DNA of 64,000 nucleotides from Burkholderia cenocepacia (GTDB lineage Bacteria > Pseudomonadota > Gammaproteobacteria > Burkholderiales > Burkholderiaceae), in the NCBI RefSeq assembly GCF_900446215.1, contig NZ_UAQZ01000001.1:310001-374000 (forward strand), given 5' to 3'. The translations under genes were made by a program, and so were the position numbers. Below are positions 1 through 8,211 of this stretch, piece by piece (the stretch's first letter is position 1; every line of letters begins with the position of its first letter). The notes beneath the pieces are model-generated. The model searched no databases, had not been told where the DNA came from, and saw only the letters and a list, made by a program, of their open reading frames with translations.

Positions 1-665
1 GCGGCGAGCGGCGCGCCGCCGGCTTCCGCGAGCAGCGCGCTGGCCTGGTCGACGCCCTGCGCCGCCAGCCACGCGGCGGCGGCCTCCGGTGCCGGCACGG
101 TCACCGGCCACTGGCGGCAGCGGCTGATGATGGTCGGCAACAGGCGGTCGATACGCGCCGACACGAGCAGGAACACGACGCCGGGCGGCGGCTCCTCCAG
201 CGTTTTCAGCAGCGCGTTCGACGCGGCGACGTTGAGCGCTTCCGCCGGATACAGCACGACGACGCGCGCGCCGCCGCGGTGCGAGCCGACCCCGCAGAAG
301 TCGAGCAGCGCGCGCACCTGCTCGATCTTGATTTCCTTGCTCGGCGCCCGGGTCTTCTTGCCGCCTTCGTCCGCGTCGGCCGGCTTCGCGTCGTCCGCGG
401 CGCCCGGCGCCTCGCCCGCCAGCGCCTCGGGCAGCACGATCCGGTAGTCCGGGTGGTTGCCCTGCGAGAACCAGTTGCAGGCCGCGCAGGCGCCGCACGG
501 CTCGCCGTTCGGCTGCGGCGATTCGCACAGGAAACCCTGCGCGAGATGCTGCGCGAACTGCAGCTTGCCGATCCCGGCCTGACCGTGCAGCAGCAGCGCA
601 TGCGGCCATTGCGCGCGCAGTTGCTGCAGGCGGTTCCAGTCGTCGGTTTGCCACGGATAGATCAT
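1..665 (-). CDS. holB: DNA polymerase III subunit delta' (5' part; C-terminus outside window)
   Basis: Subunit of the clamp-loader complex that places the beta clamp on DNA. About 221 residues are visible, starting with MIYPWQTDDW at 665. The P-loop-like GQAGIGK (about residues 28-34) is followed by Leu instead of Thr/Ser, matching the non-ATP-binding delta' subunit. Four cysteines of the zinc module lie in CESPQP...CGACAAC, and the SRC motif (ISRCRQW) follows near residue 190. It lies directly downstream of tmk with an 18-base gap, the usual proteobacterial tmk-holB order. The gene runs off the left edge, so domain III is not seen. Identification is firm. Confidence 0.95.
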   Translation of the reverse strand, partial: MIYPWQTDDWNRLQQLRAQWPHALLLHGQAGIGKLQFAQHLAQGFLCESPQPNGEPCGACAACNWFSQGNHPDYRIVLPEALAGEAPGAADDAKPADADEGGKKTRAPSKEIKIEQVRALLDFCGVGSHRGGARVVVLYPAEALNVAASNALLKTLEEPPPGVVFLLVSARIDRLLPTIISRCRQWPVTVPAPEAAAAWLAAQGVDQASALLAEAGGAPLA

Positions 666-683
666 GGGGTGCGTCCTTGCGGG

Positions 684-1304
684 TTACAGCGCGGCGAGCA
701 CGCGTTCGAGCTGCTGGCGAATCTCGGGAATCGATCGCGTCGCATCGACGATCGCGAAGCGGTGCGGCGCCTCTTCCGCGCGCCGCAGGTATTCGGCACG
801 CGTACGCGAGAAGAACGCGTCGGACTCGCTTTCGAACTTGTCCGGCATGCGCGCGGCCCCGCGACGCTCGCTCGCGACCTGCGGCGCGACGTCGAACAGC
901 ACCGTGAGGTCGGGCTGGAAACCGCCCTGCACCCAGCGCTCGAGCGTCTCGAGCTTGTCGCGCGGCAGCCCGCGGCCGCCGCCCTGGTACGCGAAGGTCG
1001 CGTCGGTGAAGCGGTCGGACACGACCCAGTCGCCGCGCGCGAGCGCCGGCTCGATCACGAGCGCGAGGTGCTCGCGCCGCGCGGCGAACATCAGCAGCGC
1101 TTCCGTCTCGAGATCCATCGGCTGGTTCAGCAGGATCTCGCGCAGTTTCTCGCCGAGCTGCGTGCCGCCCGGCTCGCGGGTCACGACGACCTGCCGGCCG
1201 GCCGCAGCCAGCCGGCCCTGAAGGCGTTCGCAGAACCATGCCAGGTGGGTGGTCTTGCCCGCCCCGTCGATGCCCTCGAACGTGATGAATTTACCGCTCG
1301 CCAT
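684..1304 (-). CDS. tmk: Thymidylate kinase
   Basis: Phosphorylates dTMP to dTDP in the cytoplasm for DNA synthesis. The protein is 206 residues, normal for the family. It begins [19 protein letters not shown]: the P-loop GIDGAGKT is at about residues 10-17, followed by the DRX-type segment TREPGGT and by [16 protein letters not shown]. The ATG start overlaps the last base of the upstream mltG stop (TAATG), so the two are probably translationally coupled. A much longer in-frame reading exists upstream, but it runs antisense-frame through mltG and is not used. It is followed by holB in the same operon. Confidence 0.97.
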   Translation of the reverse strand: MASGKFITFEGIDGAGKTTHLAWFCERLQGRLAAAGRQVVVTREPGGTQLGEKLREILLNQPMDLETEALLMFAARREHLALVIEPALARGDWVVSDRFTDATFAYQGGGRGLPRDKLETLERWVQGGFQPDLTVLFDVAPQVASERRGAARMPDKFESESDAFFSRTRAEYLRRAEEAPHRFAIVDATRSIPEIRQQLERVLAAL

Positions 1305-2323
1305 TATTGACCTCGTATGTATTTGTCCACGGCCTTGTTGTGGTCGCCGAGCGTGTCCGAGAACACGCTCGTGCCGTCGCCCTTCGCGACGAAATAGAGC
1401 GCGCTCGTCGGGGCCGGATTGATCGCCGCCTGCAGTGCGGCGACGCCCGGCAACGCGATCGGCGTGGGCGGCAGCCCGCGTCGGGTGTAGGTATTGTAAG
1501 GAGTGTCGGCCTGCAGGTCGCGCTTGCGCAGCCGGCCGTCGTACGCGTCGCCGAGCCCGTAGATCACGGACGGATCGGTCTGCAGCGGCATGCCGATGCG
1601 CAGCCGGTTCGCGAACACGGCCGCGACGAACGCGCGGTCGGCCGCGTGGCCGGTTTCTTTCTCGACGATCGACGCGATCGTCAGCATCTCGTAAGGCGTC
1701 TTGTACGGCAGCCCCGGCGTGCGCGCGGCCCATGCCTCGTCGATGCGCGTCTGCATCAGGCGATAGGCGCGCCGGTAGATGTTCAGGTCGCTCGTGCCCT
1801 TGTCGAACAGGTAGGTATCGGGGAAGAACAGCCCCTCGCCGCTGCCGCGCTGCACCACGCCGTCCGGCGCGCCGATCGCGCGCAGCAGCTCGGCGTCGCT
1901 CATGCCGGCCGTCGCGTGCGCCAGATCGGGGTTCGCGTCGAGCTCCGCGCGCATCCGCTTGAAGGTCCAGCCCTCGATGACCGTCGCGACGTATTCGTTC
2001 ACGTCGCCGCGCGCGATCTTCTGCAGCACGTCGTACGGCGTGATGCCGGTCTTGAATTCGTAATTGCCCGATTTGAGCCGGCCCGACAGCCCGAGCACGC
2101 GCGTCATCGCGACGAACGCGAACGGCTCGACCGGCACGCCGCCGCGCTTGAGCTGCAGCGCGACGCTCTTCACGCTGCTGCGCGGCTTGATCGTGACGTC
2201 GAGCGATGCCGAGCCCAGCAACAGCGGCCGGGTCGCCCAGTAATACCCGCCGCCCGCGCCGGCAGCGGCCACAACGACGGCCAGCGCCACGATCGTCGCG
2301 GCGCATTTCTTCAGTAGGGACAT
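1304..2323 (-). CDS. mltG: Endolytic murein transglycosylase MltG (YceG family)
   Basis: Cleaves nascent peptidoglycan strands at the inner membrane and is thought to terminate glycan elongation. The protein is 339 residues: a short cytoplasmic N-terminus, one transmembrane segment at about 8-29, a LysM-like region, then the YceG domain. The catalytic glutamate is E221 in ASIVEKETG, followed by the typical NRL and DPSVIYG motifs. The start at 2323 (MSLLKK) was chosen because the membrane anchor follows at once; an upstream ATG at 2422 would run into ygfZ on the other strand. First gene of mltG-tmk-holB. Confidence 0.95.
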   Translation of the reverse strand: MSLLKKCAATIVALAVVVAAAGAGGGYYWATRPLLLGSASLDVTIKPRSSVKSVALQLKRGGVPVEPFAFVAMTRVLGLSGRLKSGNYEFKTGITPYDVLQKIARGDVNEYVATVIEGWTFKRMRAELDANPDLAHATAGMSDAELLRAIGAPDGVVQRGSGEGLFFPDTYLFDKGTSDLNIYRRAYRLMQTRIDEAWAARTPGLPYKTPYEMLTIASIVEKETGHAADRAFVAAVFANRLRIGMPLQTDPSVIYGLGDAYDGRLRKRDLQADTPYNTYTRRGLPPTPIALPGVAALQAAINPAPTSALYFVAKGDGTSVFSDTLGDHNKAVDKYIRGQ

Positions 2324-2400
2324 GGAAACGTGACTCAGGTAAGACCCATATAATACTTGCTCGCCTTCGTCAAAGTCAGGGTTGACTGTTCCCTCATTCC
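2324..2400. promoter_or_regulatory. Divergent promoter region mltG / ygfZ
   Basis: This 77-base gap separates two divergent genes. The plus strand has a perfect TATAAT at 2349-2354, 46 bases before the ygfZ start, but no good -35. The minus strand has TTGACG at 2373-2368 upstream of AT-rich sequence (TATATG at 2352-2347, 15-base spacer). Both assignments are by eye. Confidence 0.45.
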
Positions 2401-3435
2401 ATGAGCACACCGTTCGCTTCACCGGCTACCCAGGCCGCATCTGCCTCGCTCCCCGTTTTCCCCCGCCCGTCCGCCGCCGATTTCGATGCGCCGGGCGCCT
2501 GCATGCCGCTGCCGCAGTTCGGCGTGATCGACGTGGCCGGCGACGACGCCGCGACGTTCCTGCACAGCCAGCTCACCAACGACATCGAGCATCTCGATGC
2601 CGGCAGCGCGCGGCTGTCCGGGTACTGCTCGCCGAAGGGCCGCCTGCTCGCGTCGTTCCTCACGTGGCGCGCCGGCCACGGTGTGCGCCTGCTCGTGTCG
2701 AAGGACGTGCAGCCTGCCGTGCAGAAGCGGCTGTCGATGTTCGTGCTGCGCGCGAAGGCGAAGCTGACGGATGCGAACGACACGCTCGCGGTGGCCGGTT
2801 TCGCTGGCGACGTGCGCGACGCGCTGTCGGGCATCTTCGATGCGCTGCCCGATGGCGTACACGTGAAGGTCGACGGCCCGGCCGGCACGCTGATCCGCGT
2901 GCCGGATGCGGCCGGCCGCAAGCGCTATCTGTGGATCGGCCCGCGCGCCGAGGTCGACGCGCGCCTTGCCGCGCTCGCCGGCACGCTGCCGGTCGTGTCG
3001 CCTGCCGTGTGGGACTGGCTCGACGTGCGCGCGGGCGAGCCGCGCATCACGCAGCCGGCCGTCGAACAGTTCGTACCGCAAATGGTCAACTTCGACGTGA
3101 TCGGCGCCGTTAACTTCAGGAAAGGGTGCTACCCGGGCCAGGAAGTGGTGGCGCGCAGCCAGTACCGCGGCACGATCAAGCGCCGCACCGCGCTCGCGCA
3201 CGTCGCCGGCGAGACCGATACCGTGCATGCCGGCGTCGAGCTGTTCCACAGCGACGACCCGGGCCAGCCGTGCGGGATGATCGTCAACGCGGCGGCCGCG
3301 CCGGCGGGCGGCGTCGACGCACTGGTCGAGATCAAGCTCGCCGCGCTCGACAGCGGCACGGTGCACCTCGGTTCGGCCGACGGCCCGGCGCTCGCGTTCG
3401 ACGCGCTGCCGTACGCGTGGCCGACCGAAGCGTGA
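2401..3435 (+). CDS. ygfZ: Folate-binding protein YgfZ (iron-sulfur maintenance / tRNA modification)
   Basis: Member of the GcvT-like COG0354 family, which binds tetrahydrofolate and supports repair or synthesis of some iron-sulfur enzymes, including the tRNA methylthiolase MiaB. The 344-residue protein carries the diagnostic motif KGCYPGQE near residue 240, whose cysteine is the family's conserved functional residue. The N-terminal folate-binding fold contains FGVIDVAGDDAATFLHSQL. It is divergent from mltG, as in many Burkholderiales. The family assignment is firm; the precise cellular substrate in this organism is inference. Confidence 0.93.
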   Translation: MSTPFASPATQAASASLPVFPRPSAADFDAPGACMPLPQFGVIDVAGDDAATFLHSQLTNDIEHLDAGSARLSGYCSPKGRLLASFLTWRAGHGVRLLVSKDVQPAVQKRLSMFVLRAKAKLTDANDTLAVAGFAGDVRDALSGIFDALPDGVHVKVDGPAGTLIRVPDAAGRKRYLWIGPRAEVDARLAALAGTLPVVSPAVWDWLDVRAGEPRITQPAVEQFVPQMVNFDVIGAVNFRKGCYPGQEVVARSQYRGTIKRRTALAHVAGETDTVHAGVELFHSDDPGQPCGMIVNAAAAPAGGVDALVEIKLAALDSGTVHLGSADGPALAFDALPYAWPTEA

Positions 3436-3455
3436 TGCACTGACAACCCGTTCGC

Positions 3456-3483
3456 GCGCCGGCTCGCGAGTCGCAGCCGGCGC
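3456..3483. other. GC-rich inverted repeat between ygfZ and the NRDE gene
   Basis: A perfect 9-bp inverted repeat (GCGCCGGCT at 3456-3464, AGCCGGCGC at 3475-3483) with a 10-base loop lies between the ygfZ stop and the next start. There is no T run, so it is at best a weak terminator or an mRNA-stabilising hairpin. Confidence 0.4.
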
Positions 3484-3511
3484 CCGATGTTTCCTGCGAG
3501 AGATTCGCCCG

Positions 3512-4357
3512 ATGTGTCTGATTGCCTTCGACTGGCAGCCTGATGCCGCCGCCGGTCCCGTCTTTACCCTCGCCGCCAATCGCGACGAGTTCTTCCGCCG
3601 GACCAGCGCGCCGCTCTCGTGGTGGGAGGACGTGCCGGGCGTACTGGCCGGCCGCGATCTCGAAGCCGGCGGCACGTGGCTCGGCGTATCGCGCGACGGC
3701 CGCTTCGCCGCGCTGACCAACTACCGCGCGCCGTTCGACATCCGCGCGGGCGCGCCGACCCGCGGCAAGCTGGTATCCGACTTTCTCGGCGGACCATCGG
3801 TCGCACCGCTCGACTATCTCGCGCAGCTGGCCGAGCATGCAGCCGTGTACAACGGCTTCAACCTGCTCGTCGGCGACTGGCGCCGGCGCGAACTCGCGTG
3901 GTTCTGCAACCGCGCGCCCGAGGGCGAAAGCCGTGTCGCCGCACCCGTCGCGATCGCGCCGGGCGTGCATGCGCTGTCGAATGCGCGGCTCGACACGCCC
4001 TGGCCCAAAGTGGTGCGCAAGCGCGCGGAGCTCGGCACGCTGCTCACCGACAATCCGGCCCCGTCGCTCGACGAACTGATCGCGCTGATGCGCGACCCGC
4101 ACGTCGCGGACGACGACGCGCTGCCGCACACGGGCATTCCGATCGAGCGCGAGCGCGCGCTGTCGGCCGCCTTCATCGAGACGCCCGAATACGGCACACG
4201 CGGCACCACCGCGCTGCGCGTGACGATGAAGGAAGGCGTGCGGCTGACGGTGGAGGTCAAGGAGCGCAGCGACGACGACGGCTCGCACCGCACCGTCCGG
4301 CCGGGCGCGTTCGAGCGCGCGTTCACATTCGATATCGACGCGACGCGGCCGCGCTGA
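3512..4357 (+). CDS. NRDE (TANGO2-like) family protein
   Basis: 281-residue protein starting MCLIAFDW with the family-defining motif NRDEF at residues 23-27. The conserved Met-Cys start is typical of the family and has been taken to suggest an N-terminal-nucleophile-like fold in which Cys2 becomes exposed. Other hallmarks are GGTWLGVS (about 55-62) and ALTNYR (about 70-75). Eukaryotic TANGO2 is linked to haem and lipid handling, but no function is settled for bacterial members. It sits 76 bases after ygfZ on the same strand and may be cotranscribed. There is no signal peptide. Confidence 0.88.
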   Translation: MCLIAFDWQPDAAAGPVFTLAANRDEFFRRTSAPLSWWEDVPGVLAGRDLEAGGTWLGVSRDGRFAALTNYRAPFDIRAGAPTRGKLVSDFLGGPSVAPLDYLAQLAEHAAVYNGFNLLVGDWRRRELAWFCNRAPEGESRVAAPVAIAPGVHALSNARLDTPWPKVVRKRAELGTLLTDNPAPSLDELIALMRDPHVADDDALPHTGIPIERERALSAAFIETPEYGTRGTTALRVTMKEGVRLTVEVKERSDDDGSHRTVRPGAFERAFTFDIDATRPR

Positions 4358-4373
4358 ACGCACGCGTTGCGCG

Positions 4374-4820
4374 CTACGGCGCGCGCGCCATCTCGACGTG
4401 CGGCACGCCGGCTTCGACGAACGGTTCGCCGACCGCCGCGAAGCCGTGCCGCAGATAGAACGACACCGCCGAATCCTGCGCGTACAGCCGCACGACGGCT
4501 TGGCCGCGGCGCCGCGCGGCATCCAGCAGCGCATTCAGCACGGCGGACCCGACGCCCTGCCCGCGCATGTCGGCCAGTACCGCGACGCGGCCGATCGTGC
4601 CGGACGGCAGCAACCGCCCCGTCGCGACCGCGCGGCGCAACCCGGTCGCCGCGTCGGTCCGGTACGCGACCGCATGCAGCGACAGCGGATCGTCGTCGTC
4701 GAGCGCCCATTCCGGCGGAATCTGCTGCTCGCGCACGAATACCGCGTCGCGGATCCTGGCTGCGTCGCCGCCCAGTACCGTCCAGTCGCCCGTTTCCACT
4801 CCGCCCACGCCGTTCGTCAT
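4374..4820 (-). CDS. GNAT-family N-acetyltransferase (ElaA/YjcF-like)
   Basis: 148-residue acetyl-CoA-dependent acyltransferase. The N-terminal segment AVFVREQQIPPEWALDDDD is characteristic of the ElaA/YjcF-type single-domain GNATs. The acetyl-CoA pyrophosphate loop MRGQGVGSAV (about 82-91) matches Q/RxxGxG/A. The C-terminal motif VSFYLRHGFAAVG is the usual beta-alpha end of the fold. The substrate is unknown. It is convergent with the NRDE gene and lies 40 bases downstream of the esterase start-distal end on the same strand. The stop is 16 bases past the NRDE stop. Confidence 0.88.
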   Translation of the reverse strand: MTNGVGGVETGDWTVLGGDAARIRDAVFVREQQIPPEWALDDDDPLSLHAVAYRTDAATGLRRAVATGRLLPSGTIGRVAVLADMRGQGVGSAVLNALLDAARRRGQAVVRLYAQDSAVSFYLRHGFAAVGEPFVEAGVPHVEMARAP

Positions 4821-4860
4821 CGCAGTCCTCCCACGGCATGCGGCCTTCGGCCGCCCGCCG

Positions 4861-5820
4861 TCAAACCTCGTCGAATGCAGCCTTCAGCGCCGCGACCGCA
4901 TCGGCATGCGCGGCCCGCACCTCCGGCACGTAGCCGCCCATCTTGAAGAATTCGTGGATCATCCCCGGATAGCGGACCAGCGTGACCGCGTTGCCGGCCG
5001 CACGCAACTTGTCCGCGTACGCGGCGCCCTCGTCGCTCAGCGGATCGTATTCGGCCGTCGCGATCCACGCCGGCGCAACGCCCGCGAACGACGGTGCATC
5101 GCGCGTGCCGTCGAGCGGCGCGAACCGCCAGTCGTCGCGATCCGCCCGATCGCGCACGTATTGCGCGAAGAACCACTGGATCGTGCCCTGCGTCAGCAGG
5201 TAGCCGTTGGCGAGCCGCGCGTGCGATTCGGTGTCCTGGTAGCCCGTCACGCCCGGATAGATCAGCATCTGCAGCGCAAGGCGAATGCCCGCGTCGCGCG
5301 CGAGCACCGCGCAGACCGTCGCGAGCGTCCCGCCCGCACTGTCGCCGCCGACCGCCAGCCGCGCGGCGTCGATGCCGAATGCGGCGGCCTCGCGATGCAG
5401 CCATTGCAACGCGTCGTCCGCATCGTTCACCGCGGTCGGAAATTGGTGTTCGGGCGCGAGCCGGTAGTCGACCGACAGCACCGCGCATTGCGCATCGTGC
5501 GCGAACATCCGGCACAGCGCATCGTGCGTGTCGACGCTGCCGACCGTGAAGCCGCCGCCGTGGTAGTACACGAGCGCGGGCAGCGGTTCCGCCAGGCTCG
5601 GCGCGACCGGTAAATACAGCCGCGCACCGATCGTGCGGCCGTCGCGCGTCGGCACGACGCACGCCTCCACCGAATGCATCGGCGCCGGCGCGACGTCGAG
5701 GATCGGCGCGCTCTTCTCGTACGCGGCGCGCGCCTGCTGCGGCGTCTGATGGTGATACGACGGACGTTTCGCGCGCTCGATCATGTCGAGCACCTGGGCG
5801 ATCTTCGGATTCAGCGGCAT
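4861..5820 (-). CDS. Alpha/beta hydrolase, hormone-sensitive lipase family esterase
   Basis: 319-residue esterase/lipase of family IV. The oxyanion motif HGGG is at 87-90, the nucleophile elbow GDSAGG at 159-164 (Ser161), the acid is Asp259 in EYDPLSDEG, and the catalytic His289 sits in GMIHEF. There is no signal peptide, so it is cytoplasmic and probably acts on short acyl esters. The start at 5820 (MPLNPKIAQ) fits the family; an in-frame ATG at 5877 would add 19 residues and cannot be excluded. It lies downstream of the thioesterase terminator, so it is probably transcribed separately. Confidence 0.92.
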   Translation of the reverse strand: MPLNPKIAQVLDMIERAKRPSYHHQTPQQARAAYEKSAPILDVAPAPMHSVEACVVPTRDGRTIGARLYLPVAPSLAEPLPALVYYHGGGFTVGSVDTHDALCRMFAHDAQCAVLSVDYRLAPEHQFPTAVNDADDALQWLHREAAAFGIDAARLAVGGDSAGGTLATVCAVLARDAGIRLALQMLIYPGVTGYQDTESHARLANGYLLTQGTIQWFFAQYVRDRADRDDWRFAPLDGTRDAPSFAGVAPAWIATAEYDPLSDEGAAYADKLRAAGNAVTLVRYPGMIHEFFKMGGYVPEVRAAHADAVAALKAAFDEV

Positions 5821-5946
5821 CGGTATGGACGGCGCCGGCGTGGCGCCGTGAACGGACAAAGCGGACAAGCGTGACATGATGCCACGCGGCGGCCGGACCG
5901 GCGTACGCGCCGCGCCGTGTGCCGCCATCCCGTGCTGCCAAACAAA

Positions 5947-5977
5947 ACGGCCCTGCCTCATCGAAGAGACAGGGCCG
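5947..5977 (-). terminator. Rho-independent terminator after the thioesterase gene
   Basis: On the minus strand a 13-bp stem (ACGGCCCTGTCTC / GAGGCAGGGCCGT, with one G-T pair) with a 5-base loop is followed by TTTTGTTT. It lies 17 bases past the thioesterase stop and separates it from the esterase gene. Confidence 0.85.
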
Positions 5978-5993
5978 TGCATGGCCGGTGCGT

Positions 5994-6473
5994 TTACGCG
6001 TCGCTCGGGCCCGGCTGGGCGTCCGGCGCGGTGCGCGAACGTTGCCGCTTGATGTCGCGGCCGACCGCGAGCCGCCGCATGTACTTGAACGTACCGAGCG
6101 CCTTCGCGACGAAATTGCCGTCGCTGTCGCGCACTTCGCCTTCGCAGTAGGCCATCGTCGTCGAGCGGTGCATCACGCGCCCGTAGGCGCGCAGTTCGCC
6201 GCGCCCCGGCTGCATGAAGTTCACCTTCATTTCGACCGTGACGACGCCGACGCCGTCGTCGGTCAGGCTGCGCGCCGCCATCGCGAGCGCGATATCGGCG
6301 AGCGTCATCGTCACGCCGCCGTGCGCGATGCTCCACGTGTTCATGTGGCGCTCCTCGAGCGGCAGCACGATCTCGCTCGCGCCATCCTTCGCGGACACCA
6401 GTTGCACGCCGAGCAGATCGACGAACGGGCTTTCGATCGACGGGCCTTCCGTCGGGGTTGCCGCGTCGCTCAT
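5994..6473 (-). CDS. PaaI-type hotdog-fold thioesterase
   Basis: 159-residue acyl-CoA thioesterase of the hotdog fold (PF03061 type). The hallmark HGGVTMTLAD occupies residues 51-60 (catalytic-helix Asp60), preceded by N45 in HMNTW. The second half carries VEMKVNFMQPGRG, the long beta-strand signature. The last ~18 residues are a charged tail. Its ATG overlaps the stop of the upstream Dabb gene (ATGA), so the two form a coupled pair. The substrate is unknown: aromatic or aliphatic acyl-CoA are both possible. Confidence 0.9.
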   Translation of the reverse strand: MSDAATPTEGPSIESPFVDLLGVQLVSAKDGASEIVLPLEERHMNTWSIAHGGVTMTLADIALAMAARSLTDDGVGVVTVEMKVNFMQPGRGELRAYGRVMHRSTTMAYCEGEVRDSDGNFVAKALGTFKYMRRLAVGRDIKRQRSRTAPDAQPGPSDA

Positions 6474-6784
6474 CGTGCGTTGTCGACGATGTAGTCGACA
6501 CATTCGCGCGATTCGGCCACCGCGACGACGAATTTCTTCACTTCCTGGTGAACCGGATGCACCTGGTACGCGTCGAGCGCGGCCTTGTCGGCGAAATCGG
6601 AGACGAGCACGATGTCGGCGGTCGCATCGAGGCCGGGCGTCGCCACGCCGACGTCGATCTGCAGGGTGCCCGGCACGAGGTCGCGGCAGCCTTCGAGCTT
6701 TTCCTTCAGCTTCAGCGCGTTCTGCGCACGCGTCGCGCCTTCGGCCGATTCCTTCAACTTCCACATGACGATATGTCTGATCAC
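6470..6784 (-). CDS. Dabb (stress-responsive A/B barrel) family protein
   Basis: 104-residue dimeric alpha/beta barrel protein beginning with GTG at 6784 (VIRHIVMWKLKESAEG); an AGGAG lies about 10 bases upstream and supports this start over the internal Met. The family signature is the N-terminal HIVMWKLK and the central DIVLVSDFADKAALDAYQ. Members include plant stress-induced proteins and some small cyclases or EthD-like enzymes; the activity here is unknown. It is coupled by an ATGA overlap to the thioesterase downstream. Confidence 0.88.
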   Translation of the reverse strand: MIRHIVMWKLKESAEGATRAQNALKLKEKLEGCRDLVPGTLQIDVGVATPGLDATADIVLVSDFADKAALDAYQVHPVHQEVKKFVVAVAESRECVDYIVDNAR

Positions 6785-7344
6785 TTCGGTTGCTCCTGTT
6801 CGTGTTGATTCGGCGATTGGCCTGTCATCCTTGGCAGTCGGGCACTTTACACCTTTCCACCGTTCGCCCACGGTTACCCTGTCCGGCCTCGAGCGCCGAC
6901 AAGCTCGCGCAGGCGAGAAGCCTATCAAACTTGCCGACGTCAATGGACTGTATCTCGAAGTCGGCGTGTCCGCTGCCAGGCTCTGGCGCCAAACGTGTGC
7001 ACCGTTCCCGCCCCGGTCCACAGCAGCATTGACGTTGCAACAAGGCCGAATAGAAGTACGCGATCCGCCGTCACGTTTCTTTTCCGAAACACATCTCGAC
7101 AGAAATCGCCTCGCAGTTCAAAACGGGTTTCGATTGCCTGCTCGAGCGCCAAGCGGCGGATGGGAATTTGCCCCTGAAACCGGCGTCCTTGGTACAACGA
7201 CGGGGAGAGTCTGGACCGTGCCCCGCCGACCCCGAGTACGCTCCCGCGCTGGTCGACCCGGTTCACGTTTCGGCGCCCCAATGCAACAGCCCCGAGCGCT
7301 CTCGCACCCAGGGCTTTGACAGCGTCACATCCGATCACGCCGGA
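6785..7344. other. Accessory intergenic region with mobile-element debris
   Basis: 560 bases without an intact gene. The left part carries the start of the Dabb transcript and, from about 6870, the integrase remnant listed separately. The right part (7000-7340) has no reading frame I recognise; a 132-codon open stretch on the minus strand shows no family motif. Sequence texture is less GC-biased than the flanking genes. Confidence 0.6.
6870..6998 (+). pseudogene. Remnant of a P4-type tyrosine-recombinase integrase (N-terminal ~40 codons)
   Basis: In frame from 6870 the translation contains ARAGEKPIKLADVNGLYLEV followed by GVSAARLWRQ. This matches the DUF4102 N-terminal arm-binding domain of P4-like integrases (pattern KPxDKPxKLxDGxGLYLxVxxxGxKxWR). 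No ATG begins the frame; ACG at 6870 sits where the start would be expected. Similarity stops after LWRQT, and the catalytic domain is absent. I infer the scar of an integrated element whose other genes have mostly been lost. The assignment rests on motif recognition only. Confidence 0.65.
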
Positions 7345-7959
7345 CTAGTCCCAAAACAGGTTCTCGAATGGCGTGAACCACCCGTACGTATCTGCGCCGA
7401 CCACGACTTTCCCGCCGTACACACCGTAGCAGACGTCCTTGCCACCCACTTTCCCCACCACGGGCGCGCCACTGTCACCTGGTTGGGTCCGAGCCTCTCC
7501 GTCCAGGTTGAGCAGGACGACATTCTTGACTTGATCGTTGGTGTCCGGCACCGTGATATCGACATCTGTCCCGGCAACCGAGCAATTCACGAGGCCAGAG
7601 AACGCACCCTGCAACCACAAACGCTGGTCCTTCGTGGGACGCACGTCTGAACCGAACGCCACCTGTTTTATACCGCTGTCCGTCCATATCTCGTTGGGTG
7701 TTGCGTCGACTCCCGACGATACCTTCACGATGGCGATATCCTGGTTGTCCTCCAGGAAGTTTTCAAGCAGGTCACCCACCGGGTTTGCGTCATCGGGCTG
7801 CCCCACCCTCGCATCTCCCTTTCCGAACACATGGCCCGCCGTCACAAAGCACATGTTGCCGTTGTATTTCACGACCAAACCTAAAGTGCCAATCTTGCTG
7901 CGGGTCACAATTTTGATCCCGCCGACCAAAGGACGAACTTTGAGATTGTTTGCAGGCAT
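7345..7959 (-). CDS. Trypsin-fold serine protease, no signal peptide
   Basis: 204-residue S1/chymotrypsin-like protease with an intact triad: His43 in CFVTAGHVF, Asp74 in NQDIAIVKV and Ser163 in QPGDSGAPVV. Start MPANNLKVRP at 7959 is supported by GGTGGAG about 7 bases upstream; the reading frame extends further upstream but without a good start. There is no Sec or Tat signal, pro-peptide or transmembrane helix, so it should fold in the cytoplasm unless exported otherwise. No partner gene is adjacent except the integrase remnant. The substrate and role are unknown. Cytoplasmic trypsin-like domains occur in some bacterial conflict systems, but that link is inference here. Confidence 0.8.
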   Translation of the reverse strand: MPANNLKVRPLVGGIKIVTRSKIGTLGLVVKYNGNMCFVTAGHVFGKGDARVGQPDDANPVGDLLENFLEDNQDIAIVKVSSGVDATPNEIWTDSGIKQVAFGSDVRPTKDQRLWLQGAFSGLVNCSVAGTDVDITVPDTNDQVKNVVLLNLDGEARTQPGDSGAPVVGKVGGKDVCYGVYGGKVVVGADTYGWFTPFENLFWD

Positions 7960-8211
7960 CACGGGCTCCACCAACGAGTGAAAAAAGCGATCGATAATTG
8001 CCGGATGACTATCAAGAACGTTGAAACGCGACGCTCGTGAACCCTGAAACAGGAGCCTGGGGCGCCAAAGGCGGATCATGGGCAACAACCGCAGGTGTCT
8101 CGCTCGAGACCAGGCTGATGCAACCTGGTTTCACAACGCAACTGGTGGCCGATAAAGAAAAAGGCACGTAGCGAGCGTGCCGGCGATGCAATGGCTGCGA
8201 CTGCCGAACGA

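Noticed and set aside
2382..2387. TTGACT on the plus strand as -35 of ygfZ
   Set aside because: It lies only 14 bases before the start codon, so no promoter could follow it.
6940..7338. 132-codon frame on the minus strand next to the protease
   Set aside because: No recognisable domain or ribosome site; it overlaps the integrase remnant.
7960..8088. N-terminal extension of the protease
   Set aside because: The ribosome site at 7959 and the fold start argue for the shorter form; no signal peptide is gained by extension.
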